This document shows, one piece after another, positions 1 through 11,119 of a stretch of 64,000 bases of DNA. This DNA is from Streptococcus australis (lineage in GTDB: Bacteria > Bacillota > Bacilli > Lactobacillales > Streptococcaceae): NCBI RefSeq assembly GCF_901543175.1, contig NZ_LR594040.1, positions 868,001 to 932,000 on the forward strand, read 5' to 3'. Under the pieces are notes generated by a model. It was not told the DNA's origin. It worked only from the letters and a program-made list of their open reading frames with translations, and searched no databases. Numbering within the stretch: the first letter of the stretch is position 1; each line of letters begins with the position of its first letter. The position numbers and the translations under genes were made by a program.

Positions 1-1
1 T

Positions 2-403
2 CAGGTAGCAACCCTGTTGGAAGAACGAGAAATAGTGACTCCAACTTATCGTGAAGCCTTGATCACGCGTGAAAAGTCATTTCCAACTGGCTTAGATATG
101 GAATTTCTGGGAAAGGACTTGCCAAATGTAGCGATTCCTCATACAGATATTGTTCACAATCTAGCTGAGAAAGTGGTGGTTGTTCGATTAGAAAAACCAG
201 TAACTTTTCACAATATGATTGCTCCTGATAAGGAAGTGGAAGTATCTCTACTCTTCTTTATCATTAACAATTCAAGTTCGAGTCAAACCAACATTCTTGC
301 TCAGTTAATGGACTTCTTTACAGGGAATAGCCATCTGGAAGATTTATCAAAAATTTCTGAACCAGAAAAACTTTATGCTTATATAGCTGAAGCGACAGCT
401 TAA
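2..403 (+). CDS. gatA: PTS galactitol-family IIA component (5' end outside window)
   Basis: This is the phosphocarrier IIA domain of a galactitol-type PTS. It would take phosphate from HPr and pass it to the IIB protein encoded next. The reading frame is open to the left edge of the window, so the TTG at 17 is not a real start and the N-terminus is missing. The segment VAIPHTD contains the His expected to be phosphorylated in the fructose/mannitol/galactitol IIA fold. It is followed after 38 bp by gatB and gatC, so the three form one operon. Substrate cannot be read from sequence; beside lac genes, galactose is more likely than galactitol. Confidence 0.85.
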   Translation, partial: QVATLLEEREIVTPTYREALITREKSFPTGLDMEFLGKDLPNVAIPHTDIVHNLAEKVVVVRLEKPVTFHNMIAPDKEVEVSLLFFIINNSSSSQTNILAQLMDFFTGNSHLEDLSKISEPEKLYAYIAEATA

Positions 404-441
404 TCTTATCTATTAAAAAAATAAAATCGGAGGAAATCCTA

Positions 442-747
442 ATGATTAAAATTCTTGCTGCCTGCGGTGCAGGTGTTAACTCAAGTCACCAAATTAAAAG
501 TGCTCTAGAAGAAGAACTCGCAAATCGCGGTTATGATGTTCACTGTGATGCAGTTATGGTAAAAGATGTAAACGAAGACCTTATCAAGGGATACGATATC
601 TTTACACCAATCGCTGCAACAGATCTTGGCTTTGAACCAGGTATTCCAGTTATCGAAGCTGGACCAATCTTGTTCCGTATTCCAGCAATGAGCGCTCCTG
701 TATTTGACAATATTGAGGCAGCTATCAAAGAACACGGACTAAGTTAA
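442..747 (+). CDS. gatB: PTS galactitol-family IIB component
   Basis: A 101-residue cytoplasmic IIB protein. The N-terminal phosphate-binding loop ACGAGVNSSHQ supplies the Cys (about residue 9) that is phosphorylated by IIA and hands phosphate to the incoming sugar. The length is normal for stand-alone IIB of this family. The start has a good ribosome-binding site (ggagg at 430-434). It lies between gatA and gatC, completing a three-protein enzyme II. Confidence 0.9.
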   Translation: MIKILAACGAGVNSSHQIKSALEEELANRGYDVHCDAVMVKDVNEDLIKGYDIFTPIAATDLGFEPGIPVIEAGPILFRIPAMSAPVFDNIEAAIKEHGLS

Positions 748-791
748 TTATTATTTTGTAAGATTCCATAAAAATAAAGGGAGGAACTATT

Positions 792-2267
792 ATGGATGTC
801 ATTATCGAACTAGCCAATAAGATTTTCAAGCCAGTCTTGGAAATGGGTGGTCCTATCATCATGCTGATCATCTTGACAGTATTGGCCTTACTATTTGGAG
901 TGAAATTCTCCAAAGCGCTTGAAGGTGGTATCAAACTTGCCATCGCTCTTACTGGTATCGGTGCTATCATCGGTATGCTCAACGGAGCTTTCTCAGCATC
1001 TCTTGCGAAATTCGTTGAAAATACTGGTATTCAATTGAACATCACTGACGTTGGTTGGGCACCACTTGCTACGATCACTTGGGGATCTGCTTGGACACTT
1101 TACTTCTTGCTTGTAATGTTGATTGTCAACGTTGTGATGCTTGCAATGAAGAAAACGGACACACTTGACGTCGATATCTTTGATATCTGGCACTTGTCAA
1201 TCACTGGTCTTTTGATTAAATGGTACGCAGACAACAATGGAGTTAGCCAAGGGGTTTCACTCTTCATCGCAACTGCAGCAGTTGTCCTTGTCGGTGTTTT
1301 GAAAATCATCAACTCTGACTTGATGAAACCAACATTCGATGACCTTCTTAACGCACCAAGTTCATCACCAATGACTTCAACTCACATGAACTACATGATG
1401 AACCCAGTTATCATGGTCTTGGATAAGATCTTCGATAAAGTATTGCCAGGTCTTGATAAATATGACTTTGACGCTGCAAAATTGAACAAGAAAATCGGTT
1501 TCTGGGGATCTAAATTCTTCATCGGTTTCATTCTTGGTATCGTTATTGGTTTGATGGGAACTCCACACCCAGTTGCTGGTGTAGAAGGAGCCGATAAATG
1601 GGAACTTGTTATTAAAGGTTGGTTGAGCCTTGGTTTGACTGCCGGTGTCTGCTTGGAGCTCTTCTCACTTATCGGATCTTGGTTCATCGCAGCCGTAGAA
1701 CCACTTTCACAAGGTATCACAAACGTTGCTACTAAACGTCTTCAAGGACGTAAATTCAACATCGGTCTTGACTGGCCTTTCATCGCTGGTCGTGCTGAAA
1801 TCTGGGCTTGTGCCAACGTACTTGCTCCAATCATGCTAGTAGAAGCAGTGCTTCTTTCAAACGTCGGAAATGGTATCTTGCCACTTGCAGGTATCATCGC
1901 TATGGGTGTAACTCCAGCTCTCTTGGTTGTTACTCGTGGTAAATTGCTCCGTATGATTATCTTCGGAACACTCTTGTTGCCACTCTTCCTTCTTTCAGGT
2001 ACTCTTATCGCTCCATTTGCAACTGAACTTGCTAAAGGTGTAGGTGCCTTCCCAGAAGGTGTGAGCCAAACTCAATTGATCACTCACTCAACTCTTGAAG
2101 GACCAATCGAAAAACTATTTGGTTGGGCAATTGGTAATGCTACAACAGGTGATATCAAAGCAATCCTTGGTGCAGCAGCCTTCCTTGTATTCTATGTAGG
2201 TATCTTTGCTTGGTATAGAAAACAAATGATCAAACGTAACGAAGAATACGCAGCAAATGCTAAATAA
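792..2267 (+). CDS. gatC: PTS galactitol-family IIC permease
   Basis: A 491-residue polytopic membrane protein that forms the sugar channel of the PTS. Many hydrophobic segments run from residue 15 to the end, including the N-terminal VLEMGGPIIMLIILTVLALL and the C-terminal ILGAAAFLVFYVGIFAW. A gggagga ribosome-binding site precedes the ATG. It follows gatAB and is closed by a strong terminator at 2294-2342. In oral streptococci, PTS permeases of this family next to lac genes have been linked to galactose uptake; here that role is inferred from the neighbouring tagatose-6-phosphate pathway. Confidence 0.9.
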   Translation: MDVIIELANKIFKPVLEMGGPIIMLIILTVLALLFGVKFSKALEGGIKLAIALTGIGAIIGMLNGAFSASLAKFVENTGIQLNITDVGWAPLATITWGSAWTLYFLLVMLIVNVVMLAMKKTDTLDVDIFDIWHLSITGLLIKWYADNNGVSQGVSLFIATAAVVLVGVLKIINSDLMKPTFDDLLNAPSSSPMTSTHMNYMMNPVIMVLDKIFDKVLPGLDKYDFDAAKLNKKIGFWGSKFFIGFILGIVIGLMGTPHPVAGVEGADKWELVIKGWLSLGLTAGVCLELFSLIGSWFIAAVEPLSQGITNVATKRLQGRKFNIGLDWPFIAGRAEIWACANVLAPIMLVEAVLLSNVGNGILPLAGIIAMGVTPALLVVTRGKLLRMIIFGTLLLPLFLLSGTLIAPFATELAKGVGAFPEGVSQTQLITHSTLEGPIEKLFGWAIGNATTGDIKAILGAAAFLVFYVGIFAWYRKQMIKRNEEYAANAK

Positions 2268-2293
2268 TTCGCTCCTATAAAATGTAAATTGTG

Positions 2294-2342
2294 AAAACTA
2301 GGTTGTCAATTTCCGACATTGGGAGTGACAACCTAGTTTTTT
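2294..2342 (+). terminator. Strong stem-loop after gatC
   Basis: A perfect 15-bp inverted repeat (AAAACTAGGTTGTCA at 2294-2308 against 2326-2340) with a 17-nt loop and a T-rich tail. It separates gatABC from the lacX-like gene and should end most gat transcripts. Some readthrough may feed lacX. Confidence 0.85.
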
Positions 2343-2374
2343 ATATAAAAATCTAAAAATAGTTGGAGAATATA

Positions 2375-3271
2375 ATGGTAATTGAAGTAAAATCAGACCA
2401 GTTAACGGTCCAGTTTAAAACCTTAGGTGGCGCATTGTCGTCAATCAAGGACCGAGAAGGCATTGAGTATTTGTGGCAAGGAGATGCCACTTACTGGAGT
2501 GGACAAGCCCCAGTACTTTTTCCAATCTGCGGCTCTTTAAGAGAAGATACAGCCTTCTACAGTCATGCAGATGGAACGGAGACGAAAGGAAACATTCCTC
2601 GTCACGGTTTGGTCCGTAAAAAAGAATTTGACTTAGTTAATCAAACAGAAAACAGCGTAACCTTTGCTATCGAAGATGATGAGAGTACTTATCAGAACTA
2701 TCCTTATCATTTCCGCCTTGAAATCACTTATGAAGTTACTGGCAAGACTGTTCGTACTCAATACAAGATTTTCAATAAAGAAACCAATAAAGTAATGCCA
2801 TACTTTATTGGTGGACATCCAGGCTTTAACTGTCCTCTGCTAGATGGCGAAACTTATGAAGATTACTATTTAGAGTTTGAAAAAGAAGAGACTTGCTCTG
2901 TTCCACGTCCTTTCCCAGAAACAGGCATGTTAGACTTCCAAGATAGAAGTCCATGGTTGGATTCACAAAAGGAAGTAGAGCTCAGTTACGATCTGTTTAG
3001 TGTTGATGCAGTGACTTTGGATGAGTTGCAATCTAGAACAATTGCCCTTCGTTCTCGTAAGCATGAGAAGGGATTAAAAGTACACTTCCAAGAGTTTTCA
3101 AATCTTATTATCTGGTCAACTTTGAATAAGGGACCATTCATTGCCTTTGAACCTTGGTCTGGCTTGTCAACATCTCTTGAAGAAGGAGATCATTTAGAAG
3201 ATAAGAAGAATGTTCGTCTCTTAGAACCAGGTCAAGTGGATCAGATTGGTTTTGATATTGAAATCTTTTAA
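2375..3271 (+). CDS. lacX: LacX-like aldose 1-epimerase family protein
   Basis: A 298-residue protein of the galactose mutarotase (aldose 1-epimerase) fold, most like LacX of lac operons. The family interconverts anomers of aldoses and related sugars or sugar phosphates. Visible family features are a GNIPRHGLVR segment near residue 72 and a GGHPGFNCPL segment near residue 147 with the conserved His. The ATG at 2375 is chosen because ggag at 2365-2368 is properly spaced; the in-frame TTG at 2363 is not. It lies between gatC and lacA. The exact substrate is not visible. Confidence 0.8.
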   Translation: MVIEVKSDQLTVQFKTLGGALSSIKDREGIEYLWQGDATYWSGQAPVLFPICGSLREDTAFYSHADGTETKGNIPRHGLVRKKEFDLVNQTENSVTFAIEDDESTYQNYPYHFRLEITYEVTGKTVRTQYKIFNKETNKVMPYFIGGHPGFNCPLLDGETYEDYYLEFEKEETCSVPRPFPETGMLDFQDRSPWLDSQKEVELSYDLFSVDAVTLDELQSRTIALRSRKHEKGLKVHFQEFSNLIIWSTLNKGPFIAFEPWSGLSTSLEEGDHLEDKKNVRLLEPGQVDQIGFDIEIF

Positions 3272-3305
3272 ATAAAAAATAAAACACAAAAACAAACATT
3301 AACTG

Positions 3306-3334
3306 TTGACTTTTTCCAAAAATAGGAGTATATT
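3306..3334 (+). promoter_or_regulatory. Promoter of lacABCD
   Basis: TTGACT at 3306-3311 and TATATT at 3329-3334 with a 17-bp spacer. The long leader before lacA (about 220 nt) follows it. LacR-type palindromes directly overlap the start region. Confidence 0.75.
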
Positions 3335-3335
3335 A

Positions 3336-3371
3336 TGTTTGTAAGCAACAAATGATGTTTGTAACAAACAA
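3336..3371 (+). promoter_or_regulatory. Probable LacR operators
   Basis: Two adjacent imperfect palindromes of the TTTGTTTGTNAACAAA type known for LacR. One is around TTTGTAAGCAACAAA (3338-3352). The other is TGTTTGTAACAAACA (3356-3370), which is symmetric around its centre. They begin just after the -10 box, where a repressor would block transcription. Binding relieved by tagatose-6-phosphate is known for LacR; that it acts here is inferred. Confidence 0.7.
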
Positions 3372-3561
3372 ATAATCACTTGTTATATTCTCTTTCGCAA
3401 AGAAAGATTATTTCTAGGAACTTGATTTCCTAAACTTGAATAAGGTGGTATTCATCTCATTCAATCAAATTTGTCAATAAACTGCTAGAAAGTCTTTTGT
3501 AGGTAAACTGCTAGCTATAAAAGTCTTTACTGGCCTAGAATAATAAAAAGGAGTAAACAAT

Positions 3562-3987
3562 ATGTCTATTGTTATTGGTGCAGACGCTGCAGGTTTGAGA
3601 TTGAAAGAAGTTGTGAAAGACTTCTTGGAAAAAGAAAACTTCCACGTAGTGGATGTTACAGCAGAAGGCCAAGACTTTGTCGATGTGACTCTTGCTGTTG
3701 CTGCAGAAGTAAATAAAGAAGAACAAAATCTTGGTATCGTGATTGACGCTTATGGTGCTGGTCCTTTCATGGTCGCAACTAAAATCAAAGGAATGGTTGC
3801 TGCAGAAGTTTCAGATGAACGTTCAGCTTATATGACTCGTGGACACAACAACTCACGTATGATCACTATGGGTGCACAACTTGTTGGTGACGAATTGGCC
3901 AAAAACATTGCTAAAGGTTTTGTTAATGGTAAATACGACGGTGGACGTCATCAGATTCGTGTCGACATGTTGAACAAAATGTGTTAA
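3562..3987 (+). CDS. lacA: Galactose-6-phosphate isomerase subunit LacA
   Basis: A 141-residue subunit of the RpiB/LacAB isomerase family. With LacB it converts galactose-6-phosphate to tagatose-6-phosphate. The N-terminal [14 protein letters not shown] and the segment [16 protein letters not shown] match the LacA side of the heteromer. A Ser/Ala-type substitution replaces the active-site Cys seen in LacB (CGTG). The ribosome-binding site is aaaaggag. It is the first gene of lacABCD, 30 bp before lacB. Confidence 0.95.
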   Translation: MSIVIGADAAGLRLKEVVKDFLEKENFHVVDVTAEGQDFVDVTLAVAAEVNKEEQNLGIVIDAYGAGPFMVATKIKGMVAAEVSDERSAYMTRGHNNSRMITMGAQLVGDELAKNIAKGFVNGKYDGGRHQIRVDMLNKMC

Positions 3988-4017
3988 TTAGATTACAGTA
4001 AGAAAGGTAAGTTAAAA

Positions 4018-4533
4018 ATGAGAATTGCAATCGGATGTGACCACATCGTAACAAATGAAAAAATGGCGGTTTCTGAATTCTTGAAATCAAAAGGACATGA
4101 AGTCATTGACTTTGGTACTTACGATCATGCTCGTACACATTACCCAATTTTTGGTAAAAAAGTTGGTGAGGCTGTTACAAGCGGTCAAGCTGATCTTGGG
4201 GTATGTATCTGTGGTACTGGTGTTGGTATCAACAACGCTGTAAATAAAGTTCCTGGTGTCCGTTCTGCCTTGGTTCGTGATATGACAACAGCTCTTTATG
4301 CAAAAGAACAATTGAACGCCAACGTTATTGGTTTTGGTGGTAAGATTACTGGTGAATTGCTTATGTGTGATATCATTGAAGCTTTCATCAATGCTGAATA
4401 CAAGCCATCTGAAGAAAACAAAAAATTGATCGCTAAAATCGAGCATGTTGAAACTCACAATGCTCATCAAGCAGATGCAAACTTCTTTACAGAATTCCTT
4501 GAAAAATGGGATCGCGGTGAATACCACGACTAA
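4018..4533 (+). CDS. lacB: Galactose-6-phosphate isomerase subunit LacB
   Basis: A 171-residue RpiB-fold subunit that carries the catalytic Cys in the motif [11 protein letters not shown] (about residue 65) and an N-terminal IAIGCDH. It acts with LacA in the cytoplasm in the first step of the tagatose-6-phosphate route. The length is normal. It is followed after 10 bp by lacC. Confidence 0.95.
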   Translation: MRIAIGCDHIVTNEKMAVSEFLKSKGHEVIDFGTYDHARTHYPIFGKKVGEAVTSGQADLGVCICGTGVGINNAVNKVPGVRSALVRDMTTALYAKEQLNANVIGFGGKITGELLMCDIIEAFINAEYKPSEENKKLIAKIEHVETHNAHQADANFFTEFLEKWDRGEYHD

Positions 4534-4543
4534 GAGGTGACGC

Positions 4544-5473
4544 ATGATTTTAACAGTCACAATGAATCCATCCATTGATATTTCTTATCCCTTGGATGAG
4601 TTAAAGATTGACACTGTCAACCGTGTGGTGGACGTGACCAAGACAGCTGGTGGTAAAGGGCTCAATGTTACGCGAGTTCTTTCAGAATTTGGTGATTCTG
4701 TTGCTGCTACTGGTTTAGTTGGTGGCAAACTTGGTGATTTTCTAGTAGAAAACATTGATGATAAAGTGAGTAAACGTTTCTTCTCCATTCAAGGAGAGAC
4801 TCGTAACTGTATCGCTATTCTACACGGAGATAACCAAACAGAAATTCTGGAGAAAGGTCCTGAAGTATTAGAACAAGAAGGTCAAGATTTCTTGGCTCAT
4901 TTCGAGAATCTTCTTGACACTGTAGAAGTAGTAGCCATCTCAGGTAGTCTGCCAGCTGGTCTTCCAGTTGACTACTATGCAAGCTTAGTAGAACTTGCTA
5001 ATCGCGCAGGAAAACCAGTTGTTCTGGACTGCTCAGGTGCTGCCCTTCAGGTGGTTCTTGAATCACCCCACAAACCAACAGTAATCAAACCAAATAACGA
5101 AGAATTGTCTCAGCTTCTAGGAAGAGAAGTTTCTGAGGATTTGGATGAATTAAAAGAAGTTCTTCAAGAGCCTTTATTTGCAGGGATTGAGTGGATTATC
5201 GTTTCACTTGGTGCAAATGGTGCTTTTGCCAAACATGGTGATACTTTCTACAAGGTAGATATTCCTAGAATTCAGGTAGTCAACCCTGTCGGATCTGGTG
5301 ATTCTACTGTTGCAGGTATTTCATCAGGCCTTCTTCATAAGGAAACTGATCAAGAACTCCTCAACAAGGCAAATGTTCTTGGTATGCTCAATGCTCAAGA
5401 AAAGATGACAGGTCATGTCAATATGGCCAACTATCAAGCTTTATATGATCAATTAATAGTAAAAGAGGTATAA
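4544..5473 (+). CDS. lacC: Tagatose-6-phosphate kinase
   Basis: A 309-residue PfkB-family kinase that phosphorylates tagatose-6-phosphate to tagatose-1,6-bisphosphate with ATP. The N-terminal [10 protein letters not shown], the [11 protein letters not shown] substrate motif (about residues 38-48) and the C-terminal [13 protein letters not shown] motif with the catalytic Asp are all present. It is 1 bp from lacD, so translational coupling is likely. Confidence 0.95.
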   Translation: MILTVTMNPSIDISYPLDELKIDTVNRVVDVTKTAGGKGLNVTRVLSEFGDSVAATGLVGGKLGDFLVENIDDKVSKRFFSIQGETRNCIAILHGDNQTEILEKGPEVLEQEGQDFLAHFENLLDTVEVVAISGSLPAGLPVDYYASLVELANRAGKPVVLDCSGAALQVVLESPHKPTVIKPNNEELSQLLGREVSEDLDELKEVLQEPLFAGIEWIIVSLGANGAFAKHGDTFYKVDIPRIQVVNPVGSGDSTVAGISSGLLHKETDQELLNKANVLGMLNAQEKMTGHVNMANYQALYDQLIVKEV

Positions 5474-5474
5474 A

Positions 5475-6455
5475 ATGGTTTTAACAGAAAATAAACGTGC
5501 TTGCTTGCAAAAACTCTCTGACAAGAACGGCATTATCTCAGCTCTTGCCTTTGACCAACGTGGCGCTTTGAAACGTCTCATGGCTCAATACCAAACAGAA
5601 GAGCCAACAGTGACTCAAATGGAAGAACTTAAAGTATTGGTTGCAGATGAATTGACAAAATACGCATCATCTATGCTTCTCGACCCTGAATATGGTCTCC
5701 CAGCTACAAAAGCGCTTGATGCCAATGCTGGCCTTCTCCTCGCTTATGAGAAAACTGGTTACGACACAACAAGCACCAAACGCTTGCCAGACTGCTTGGA
5801 TGTTTGGTCTGCAAAACGTATCAAGGAACAAGGTGCAGACGCTGTTAAGTTCTTGCTTTACTATGACGTAGACAGCACTGACGAACTCAACCAACAAAAA
5901 CAAGCCTACATCGAACGCATCGGTTCTGAGTGTGTGGCGGAAGATATTCCATTCTTCCTTGAAATCCTCGCTTACGATGAAAAAATCGCTGACGCAGGTT
6001 CTGCAGAATACGCCAAAGTAAAACCACATAAAGTTATCGGTGCGATGAAAGTCTTCTCAGACCCACGCTTCAACATTGATGTCTTGAAAGTGGAAGTTCC
6101 AGTCAACGTTAAATACGTTGAAGGCTTTGGCGATGGTGAAATCGTTCATACACGCGAAGAAGCAGCAGCCTTCTTCAAAGCTCAAGACGAAGCAACAAAT
6201 CTTCCATACATCTACTTGAGTGCAGGTGTATCAGCTAAACTCTTCCAAGAGACCCTTGTCTTTGCCCACGAATCAGGTGCAAACTTCAACGGTGTTCTTT
6301 GCGGACGTGCAACATGGGCTGGATCAGTTGAAGCTTACATTAAAGATGGTGAGGCAGCAGCTCGTGAGTGGTTGCGTACAACTGGATTTGAGAACATTGA
6401 CGAACTCAACAAGGTTCTTCAAACAACAGCGACTTCATGGACTGCACGTGTATAA
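5475..6455 (+). CDS. lacD: Tagatose-1,6-bisphosphate aldolase
   Basis: A 326-residue class I aldolase of the LacD family. It cleaves tagatose-1,6-bisphosphate to dihydroxyacetone phosphate and glyceraldehyde-3-phosphate, the entry to glycolysis. [13 protein letters not shown] near residue 24 and the lysine in [13 protein letters not shown] (about residue 205), expected to form the Schiff base, are seen. Length is normal. It ends lacABCD; about 55 bp later a separate promoter drives lacT-lacFEG. In some streptococci LacD paralogues also regulate; nothing here indicates that. Confidence 0.95.
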   Translation: MVLTENKRACLQKLSDKNGIISALAFDQRGALKRLMAQYQTEEPTVTQMEELKVLVADELTKYASSMLLDPEYGLPATKALDANAGLLLAYEKTGYDTTSTKRLPDCLDVWSAKRIKEQGADAVKFLLYYDVDSTDELNQQKQAYIERIGSECVAEDIPFFLEILAYDEKIADAGSAEYAKVKPHKVIGAMKVFSDPRFNIDVLKVEVPVNVKYVEGFGDGEIVHTREEAAAFFKAQDEATNLPYIYLSAGVSAKLFQETLVFAHESGANFNGVLCGRATWAGSVEAYIKDGEAAAREWLRTTGFENIDELNKVLQTTATSWTARV

Positions 6456-6510
6456 GTTTCCCCCTAATCTTAGGAACATTGATCTAAATAAAAATTTTTA
6501 AAAAAGTTGA

Positions 6511-6548
6511 ATGTAAAGGTTTACAAAAAAACTTACTTGTGCTATACT
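6511..6548 (+). promoter_or_regulatory. lacTFEG promoter overlapped by a cre site
   Basis: TTTACA at 6520-6525 and TATACT at 6543-6548 with a 17-bp spacer. ATGTAAAGGTTTACA at 6511-6525 fits the catabolite-responsive element consensus with one mismatch and covers the -35 box. CcpA bound there would block the promoter when glucose is present. Confidence 0.75.
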
Positions 6549-6568
6549 TAAATCACAAGTTAATACAA

Positions 6569-6657
6569 GGTGAGTGTTACTAAGTAATATTAGGCATGAT
6601 CACAGGTGGATTAGAAATCGATAGATTTTCTAGTTCATTTGTGGTCATTTTTTATAC
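6569..6657 (+). promoter_or_regulatory. RAT sequence and overlapping terminator controlled by LacT
   Basis: The leader from 6569 (ggtgagtgttact followed by ttaggcatga) resembles the ribonucleic antiterminator bound by BglG-type proteins. It overlaps the left arm of a long imperfect hairpin (about 6595-6650: gatcacaggtg pairing with the segment before tgtggtcatttttt) that ends in a T-run. This is the classic antitermination switch: active LacT would hold the RAT and let transcription enter lacT-lacFEG. Confidence 0.75.
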
Positions 6658-6690
6658 TCATATACCTTTAAGAGATAAAAGGAGGTTGCC

Positions 6691-7527
6691 ATGTATCGAA
6701 TTCTGAATCCAATGAATCACAATGTCTCGCTTGTCAGAAATGACAAAGGAGAAGAAGTGATTGTGATTGGTAAGGGGATTGCATTTGGAAAGAAGAAGGG
6801 GGATTTGATTGCTGAAAATCAGGTTGAGAAAATCTTTCGGATGAAGACAGAAGAGTCTAGGGAAAACTTTATGGCTCTGCTCAAAGATGTTCCGCTTGAT
6901 TTTATCACAGTGACCTACGAGATCATTGATAAGCTTTCTAAGAAATATCATTATCCGATTCAAGAGTATCTCTATGTGACCTTGACAGATCATATTTACT
7001 GTTCCTATCAAGCTCTAACACAAGGAAGGTACAAGGATAGCAATCTGCCAGATATTTCTGCCAAGTATCCTGTAGCTTTTCAAATCGCAAAGGAAGCCTT
7101 TGAAATCTATCGTCAGAAGTTGACAGATCATTTCCCTGAGGATGAAATTATTCGGATCGCTTATCATTTCATCAATGCCGAAGGGGAGAACGAAGTTCAA
7201 GTGGTTGAGTCGATAGACAAGAGGAAAGAAATCCTCAGGAATGTTGAAGAAGTGCTAAAGAGTTACGCTATTCAACGAACCAAAGAGAATAACCATTTCT
7301 ATGATCGCTTTATGATTCATCTCAACTATTTTTTGGATTATTTAGACCGTTCCAGAGATGATAATCAATCTCTTCTAGATATGGAAGACCATATCAAACA
7401 ATCCTATCCAAAAGCATTTGAGGTCGGCTCCAAGATCTATGATGTGATTACGCAACATACTGGTCTTGATTTGTATAAGAGTGAGCGAGTTTATCTAGTT
7501 CTACATATCCAACGTTTATTGTCATAA
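6691..7527 (+). CDS. lacT: BglG/LicT-type antiterminator LacT
   Basis: A 278-residue RNA-binding antiterminator. Residues 1-55 form the CAT RNA-binding domain (MYRILNPMNHNVSLV start, IGKGIAFGKKKGD). Two PTS regulation domains follow, with conserved His residues in TDHIYCSY, DHF, IAYHFINAEGE and LHIQRL. HPr- and EII-dependent phosphorylation of these is known to set activity. An aaaggagg ribosome-binding site precedes the ATG. It acts on the leader RNA directly upstream. Confidence 0.93.
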   Translation: MYRILNPMNHNVSLVRNDKGEEVIVIGKGIAFGKKKGDLIAENQVEKIFRMKTEESRENFMALLKDVPLDFITVTYEIIDKLSKKYHYPIQEYLYVTLTDHIYCSYQALTQGRYKDSNLPDISAKYPVAFQIAKEAFEIYRQKLTDHFPEDEIIRIAYHFINAEGENEVQVVESIDKRKEILRNVEEVLKSYAIQRTKENNHFYDRFMIHLNYFLDYLDRSRDDNQSLLDMEDHIKQSYPKAFEVGSKIYDVITQHTGLDLYKSERVYLVLHIQRLLS

Positions 7528-7562
7528 AAATTTAATTAAAAATACATAAGGAGAATTCTATC

Positions 7563-7880
7563 ATGAATAGAGAAGAAGTAACATTGTTAGGTTTTGAAAT
7601 CGTAGCCTATGCTGGCGATGCTCGTTCAAAACTATTGGAAGCCTTGAAGGCTGCTGAAGCTGGCGATTTTGCGAAAGCTGATACTCTCGTGGAGGAAGCA
7701 GGTGGTTGCATCGCGGAGGCACACCACGCGCAAACAAGCCTTTTGACTAAGGAGGCAGCTGGTGAAGATTTGGCCTATAGTGTAACCATGATGCACGGTC
7801 AGGATCACTTGATGACTACCATTTTGTTAAAAGATTTGATGCACCATTTAATCGAACTTTACAAGAGAGGAGTTAAGTAA
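7563..7880 (+). CDS. lacF: Lactose-specific PTS IIA component
   Basis: A 105-residue helical IIA protein of the lactose/chitobiose family. It functions as a trimer. The motif [12 protein letters not shown] (about residue 75) holds the phosphorylated His. It receives phosphate from HPr and passes it to the IIB domain of LacE. The stop overlaps the lacE start by one base, so the two are made together. Confidence 0.95.
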   Translation: MNREEVTLLGFEIVAYAGDARSKLLEALKAAEAGDFAKADTLVEEAGGCIAEAHHAQTSLLTKEAAGEDLAYSVTMMHGQDHLMTTILLKDLMHHLIELYKRGVK

Positions 7881-9574
7881 TGAACAAACTAATTGCTTTT
7901 ATTGAGAAAGGAAAACCTTTCTTTGAAAAACTGTCTCGTAATATCTATCTTCGGGCCATTCGTGATGGTTTCATTGCTGGTATGCCTGTCATTCTCTTCT
8001 CAAGTATCTTTATCTTGATTGCTTTTGTACCAAACTCATGGGGCTTTAAATGGTCTGATGATGTTGTTAATCTCCTCATGAAACCTTATAGCTATTCAAT
8101 GGGGATTCTAGCTCTCTTGGTAGCTGGTACAACGGCTAAGTCATTGACCGACTCAGTAAACCGTAGCATGGAGAAAACCAATCAAATCAACTATATGTCA
8201 ACATTGTTGGCAGCAATTGTTGGTTTGTTGATGTTGGCAGCTGATCCTATCGAAAATGGCCTAGCTACTGGATTCTTGGGGACAAAAGGTTTGCTTTCAG
8301 CCTTCCTTGCTGCCTTTGTTACTGTAGCCATCTATAAGGTTTGTGTTAAGAACAACGTCACTATTCGTATGCCTGACGAAGTTCCACCAAATATCTCACA
8401 AGTATTTAAAGATGTGATTCCATTCACTCTATCAGTGGTTTCTCTTTATGCTCTTGATTTACTAGCTCGTCATTTTGTTGGTGCAAGCGTAGCTGAATCA
8501 ATTGGAAAATTCTTTGCACCATTATTCTCTGCTGCTGATGGTTATCTAGGTATTACCATTATCTTTGGTGCCTTTGCCTTCTTCTGGTTTGTTGGTATCC
8601 ATGGTCCATCTATCGTTGAACCTGCAATCGCAGCGATTACCTATGCAAATGCTGAGGTCAACTTGAACCTTCTCCAACAAGGGATGCATGCAGACAAGAT
8701 CCTTACTTCAGGTACACAAATGTTTATCGTTACCATGGGTGGTACGGGTGCAACACTGGTTGTTCCATTCATGTTCATGTGGTTGACCAAATCAAAACGA
8801 AACCGTGCGATCGGACGTGCGTCAGTAGTACCAACCTTCTTTGGTGTGAACGAACCAATTCTGTTTGGTGCACCGCTTGTCTTGAACCCAATCTTCTTTA
8901 TTCCTTTCATCTTTGCGCCAATTGCCAACGTATGGATCTTTAAATTCTTCATTGAAACGCTTGGCATGAACTCATTTACTGCCAACCTTCCTTGGACAAC
9001 ACCAGGTCCACTCGGTATTGTTCTCGGTACAAACTTCCAATTCTTGTCCTTTGTTCTTGCTGCTTTGTTAATCCTTGTTGACGTAGCCATCTACTATCCA
9101 TTTCTCAAGGTTTATGATGAACAAATTCTTGAAGAAGAGCGTTCAGGTAAAGCCAATGATGAATTGAAAGAAAAAGTAGCAGCAAACTTCAATACTGCCA
9201 AAGCAGATGCGATTCTTGAAAAAGCAGGTGTAGAAACAGCGCAAAACACAATCACAGAAGAAACAAATGTTCTCGTTCTCTGTGCAGGTGGAGGAACAAG
9301 TGGTCTCCTTGCAAATGCTCTAAACAAGGCAGCTGCAGAGTACAAAGTTCCTGTTAAAGCAGCAGCTGGTGGCTATGGTGCTCACCGTGAAATGTTGCCT
9401 GAGTTTGATCTGGTTATTCTTGCTCCTCAAGTTGCTTCAAACTTTGAAGACATGAAGGCCGAAACCGACAAACTTGGTATCAAACTTGCTAAGACAGAAG
9501 GTGGCCAATACATTAAATTGACTCGCGATGGAAAAGGCGCTCTTGCCTTTGTTCAAGCGCAGTTCGAAGATTAA
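7880..9574 (+). CDS. lacE: Lactose-specific PTS IICB permease
   Basis: A 564-residue membrane protein with an N-terminal IIC transport domain (about residues 1-410, roughly ten hydrophobic segments) and a C-terminal IIB domain. The IIB loop [18 protein letters not shown] (about residue 470) holds the phosphocysteine. It imports lactose as lactose-6-phosphate. Length and domain order are standard for LacE. It is preceded by lacF and followed by lacG after an intercistronic hairpin. Confidence 0.95.
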   Translation: MNKLIAFIEKGKPFFEKLSRNIYLRAIRDGFIAGMPVILFSSIFILIAFVPNSWGFKWSDDVVNLLMKPYSYSMGILALLVAGTTAKSLTDSVNRSMEKTNQINYMSTLLAAIVGLLMLAADPIENGLATGFLGTKGLLSAFLAAFVTVAIYKVCVKNNVTIRMPDEVPPNISQVFKDVIPFTLSVVSLYALDLLARHFVGASVAESIGKFFAPLFSAADGYLGITIIFGAFAFFWFVGIHGPSIVEPAIAAITYANAEVNLNLLQQGMHADKILTSGTQMFIVTMGGTGATLVVPFMFMWLTKSKRNRAIGRASVVPTFFGVNEPILFGAPLVLNPIFFIPFIFAPIANVWIFKFFIETLGMNSFTANLPWTTPGPLGIVLGTNFQFLSFVLAALLILVDVAIYYPFLKVYDEQILEEERSGKANDELKEKVAANFNTAKADAILEKAGVETAQNTITEETNVLVLCAGGGTSGLLANALNKAAAEYKVPVKAAAGGYGAHREMLPEFDLVILAPQVASNFEDMKAETDKLGIKLAKTEGGQYIKLTRDGKGALAFVQAQFED

Positions 9575-9593
9575 AATGTAAATAGCGAAGAAG

Positions 9594-9640
9594 TGAGATG
9601 GAGGAACTCCTCCCAACTATATCTCCATCTCATTTCTATT
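9594..9640 (+). promoter_or_regulatory. Intercistronic hairpin between lacE and lacG
   Basis: A perfect 10-bp stem (TGAGATGGAG at 9594-9603 against 9623-9632) with a 19-nt loop and a short T-rich tail. It may be a partial terminator or an mRNA stabilising/processing element that sets the LacG to LacE ratio. Position and structure are seen; the role is inferred. Confidence 0.5.
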
Positions 9641-9655
9641 TCTTGAAATTCTTGA

Positions 9656-11074
<1,419 letters not shown>

Positions 11075-11088
11075 AACTAAAACAAAAA

Positions 11089-11119
11089 AATTCCCCGCCA
11101 AAAGGCAGGGGAATTTTTA
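11089..11119. terminator. Bidirectional terminator between lacG and lacR
   Basis: The stem TTCCCCGCC / GGCAGGGGAA (11091-11113) is flanked by an A-run on the left and a T-run on the right, so it can end both lacG and the convergent lacR transcript. The right arm reaches the lacR stop codon. Confidence 0.85.

Noticed and set aside
4087..4575. Minus-strand open frame of 162 codons over lacB
   Set aside because: Antisense shadow of lacB and the start of lacC, without a ribosome-binding site or a recognisable product.
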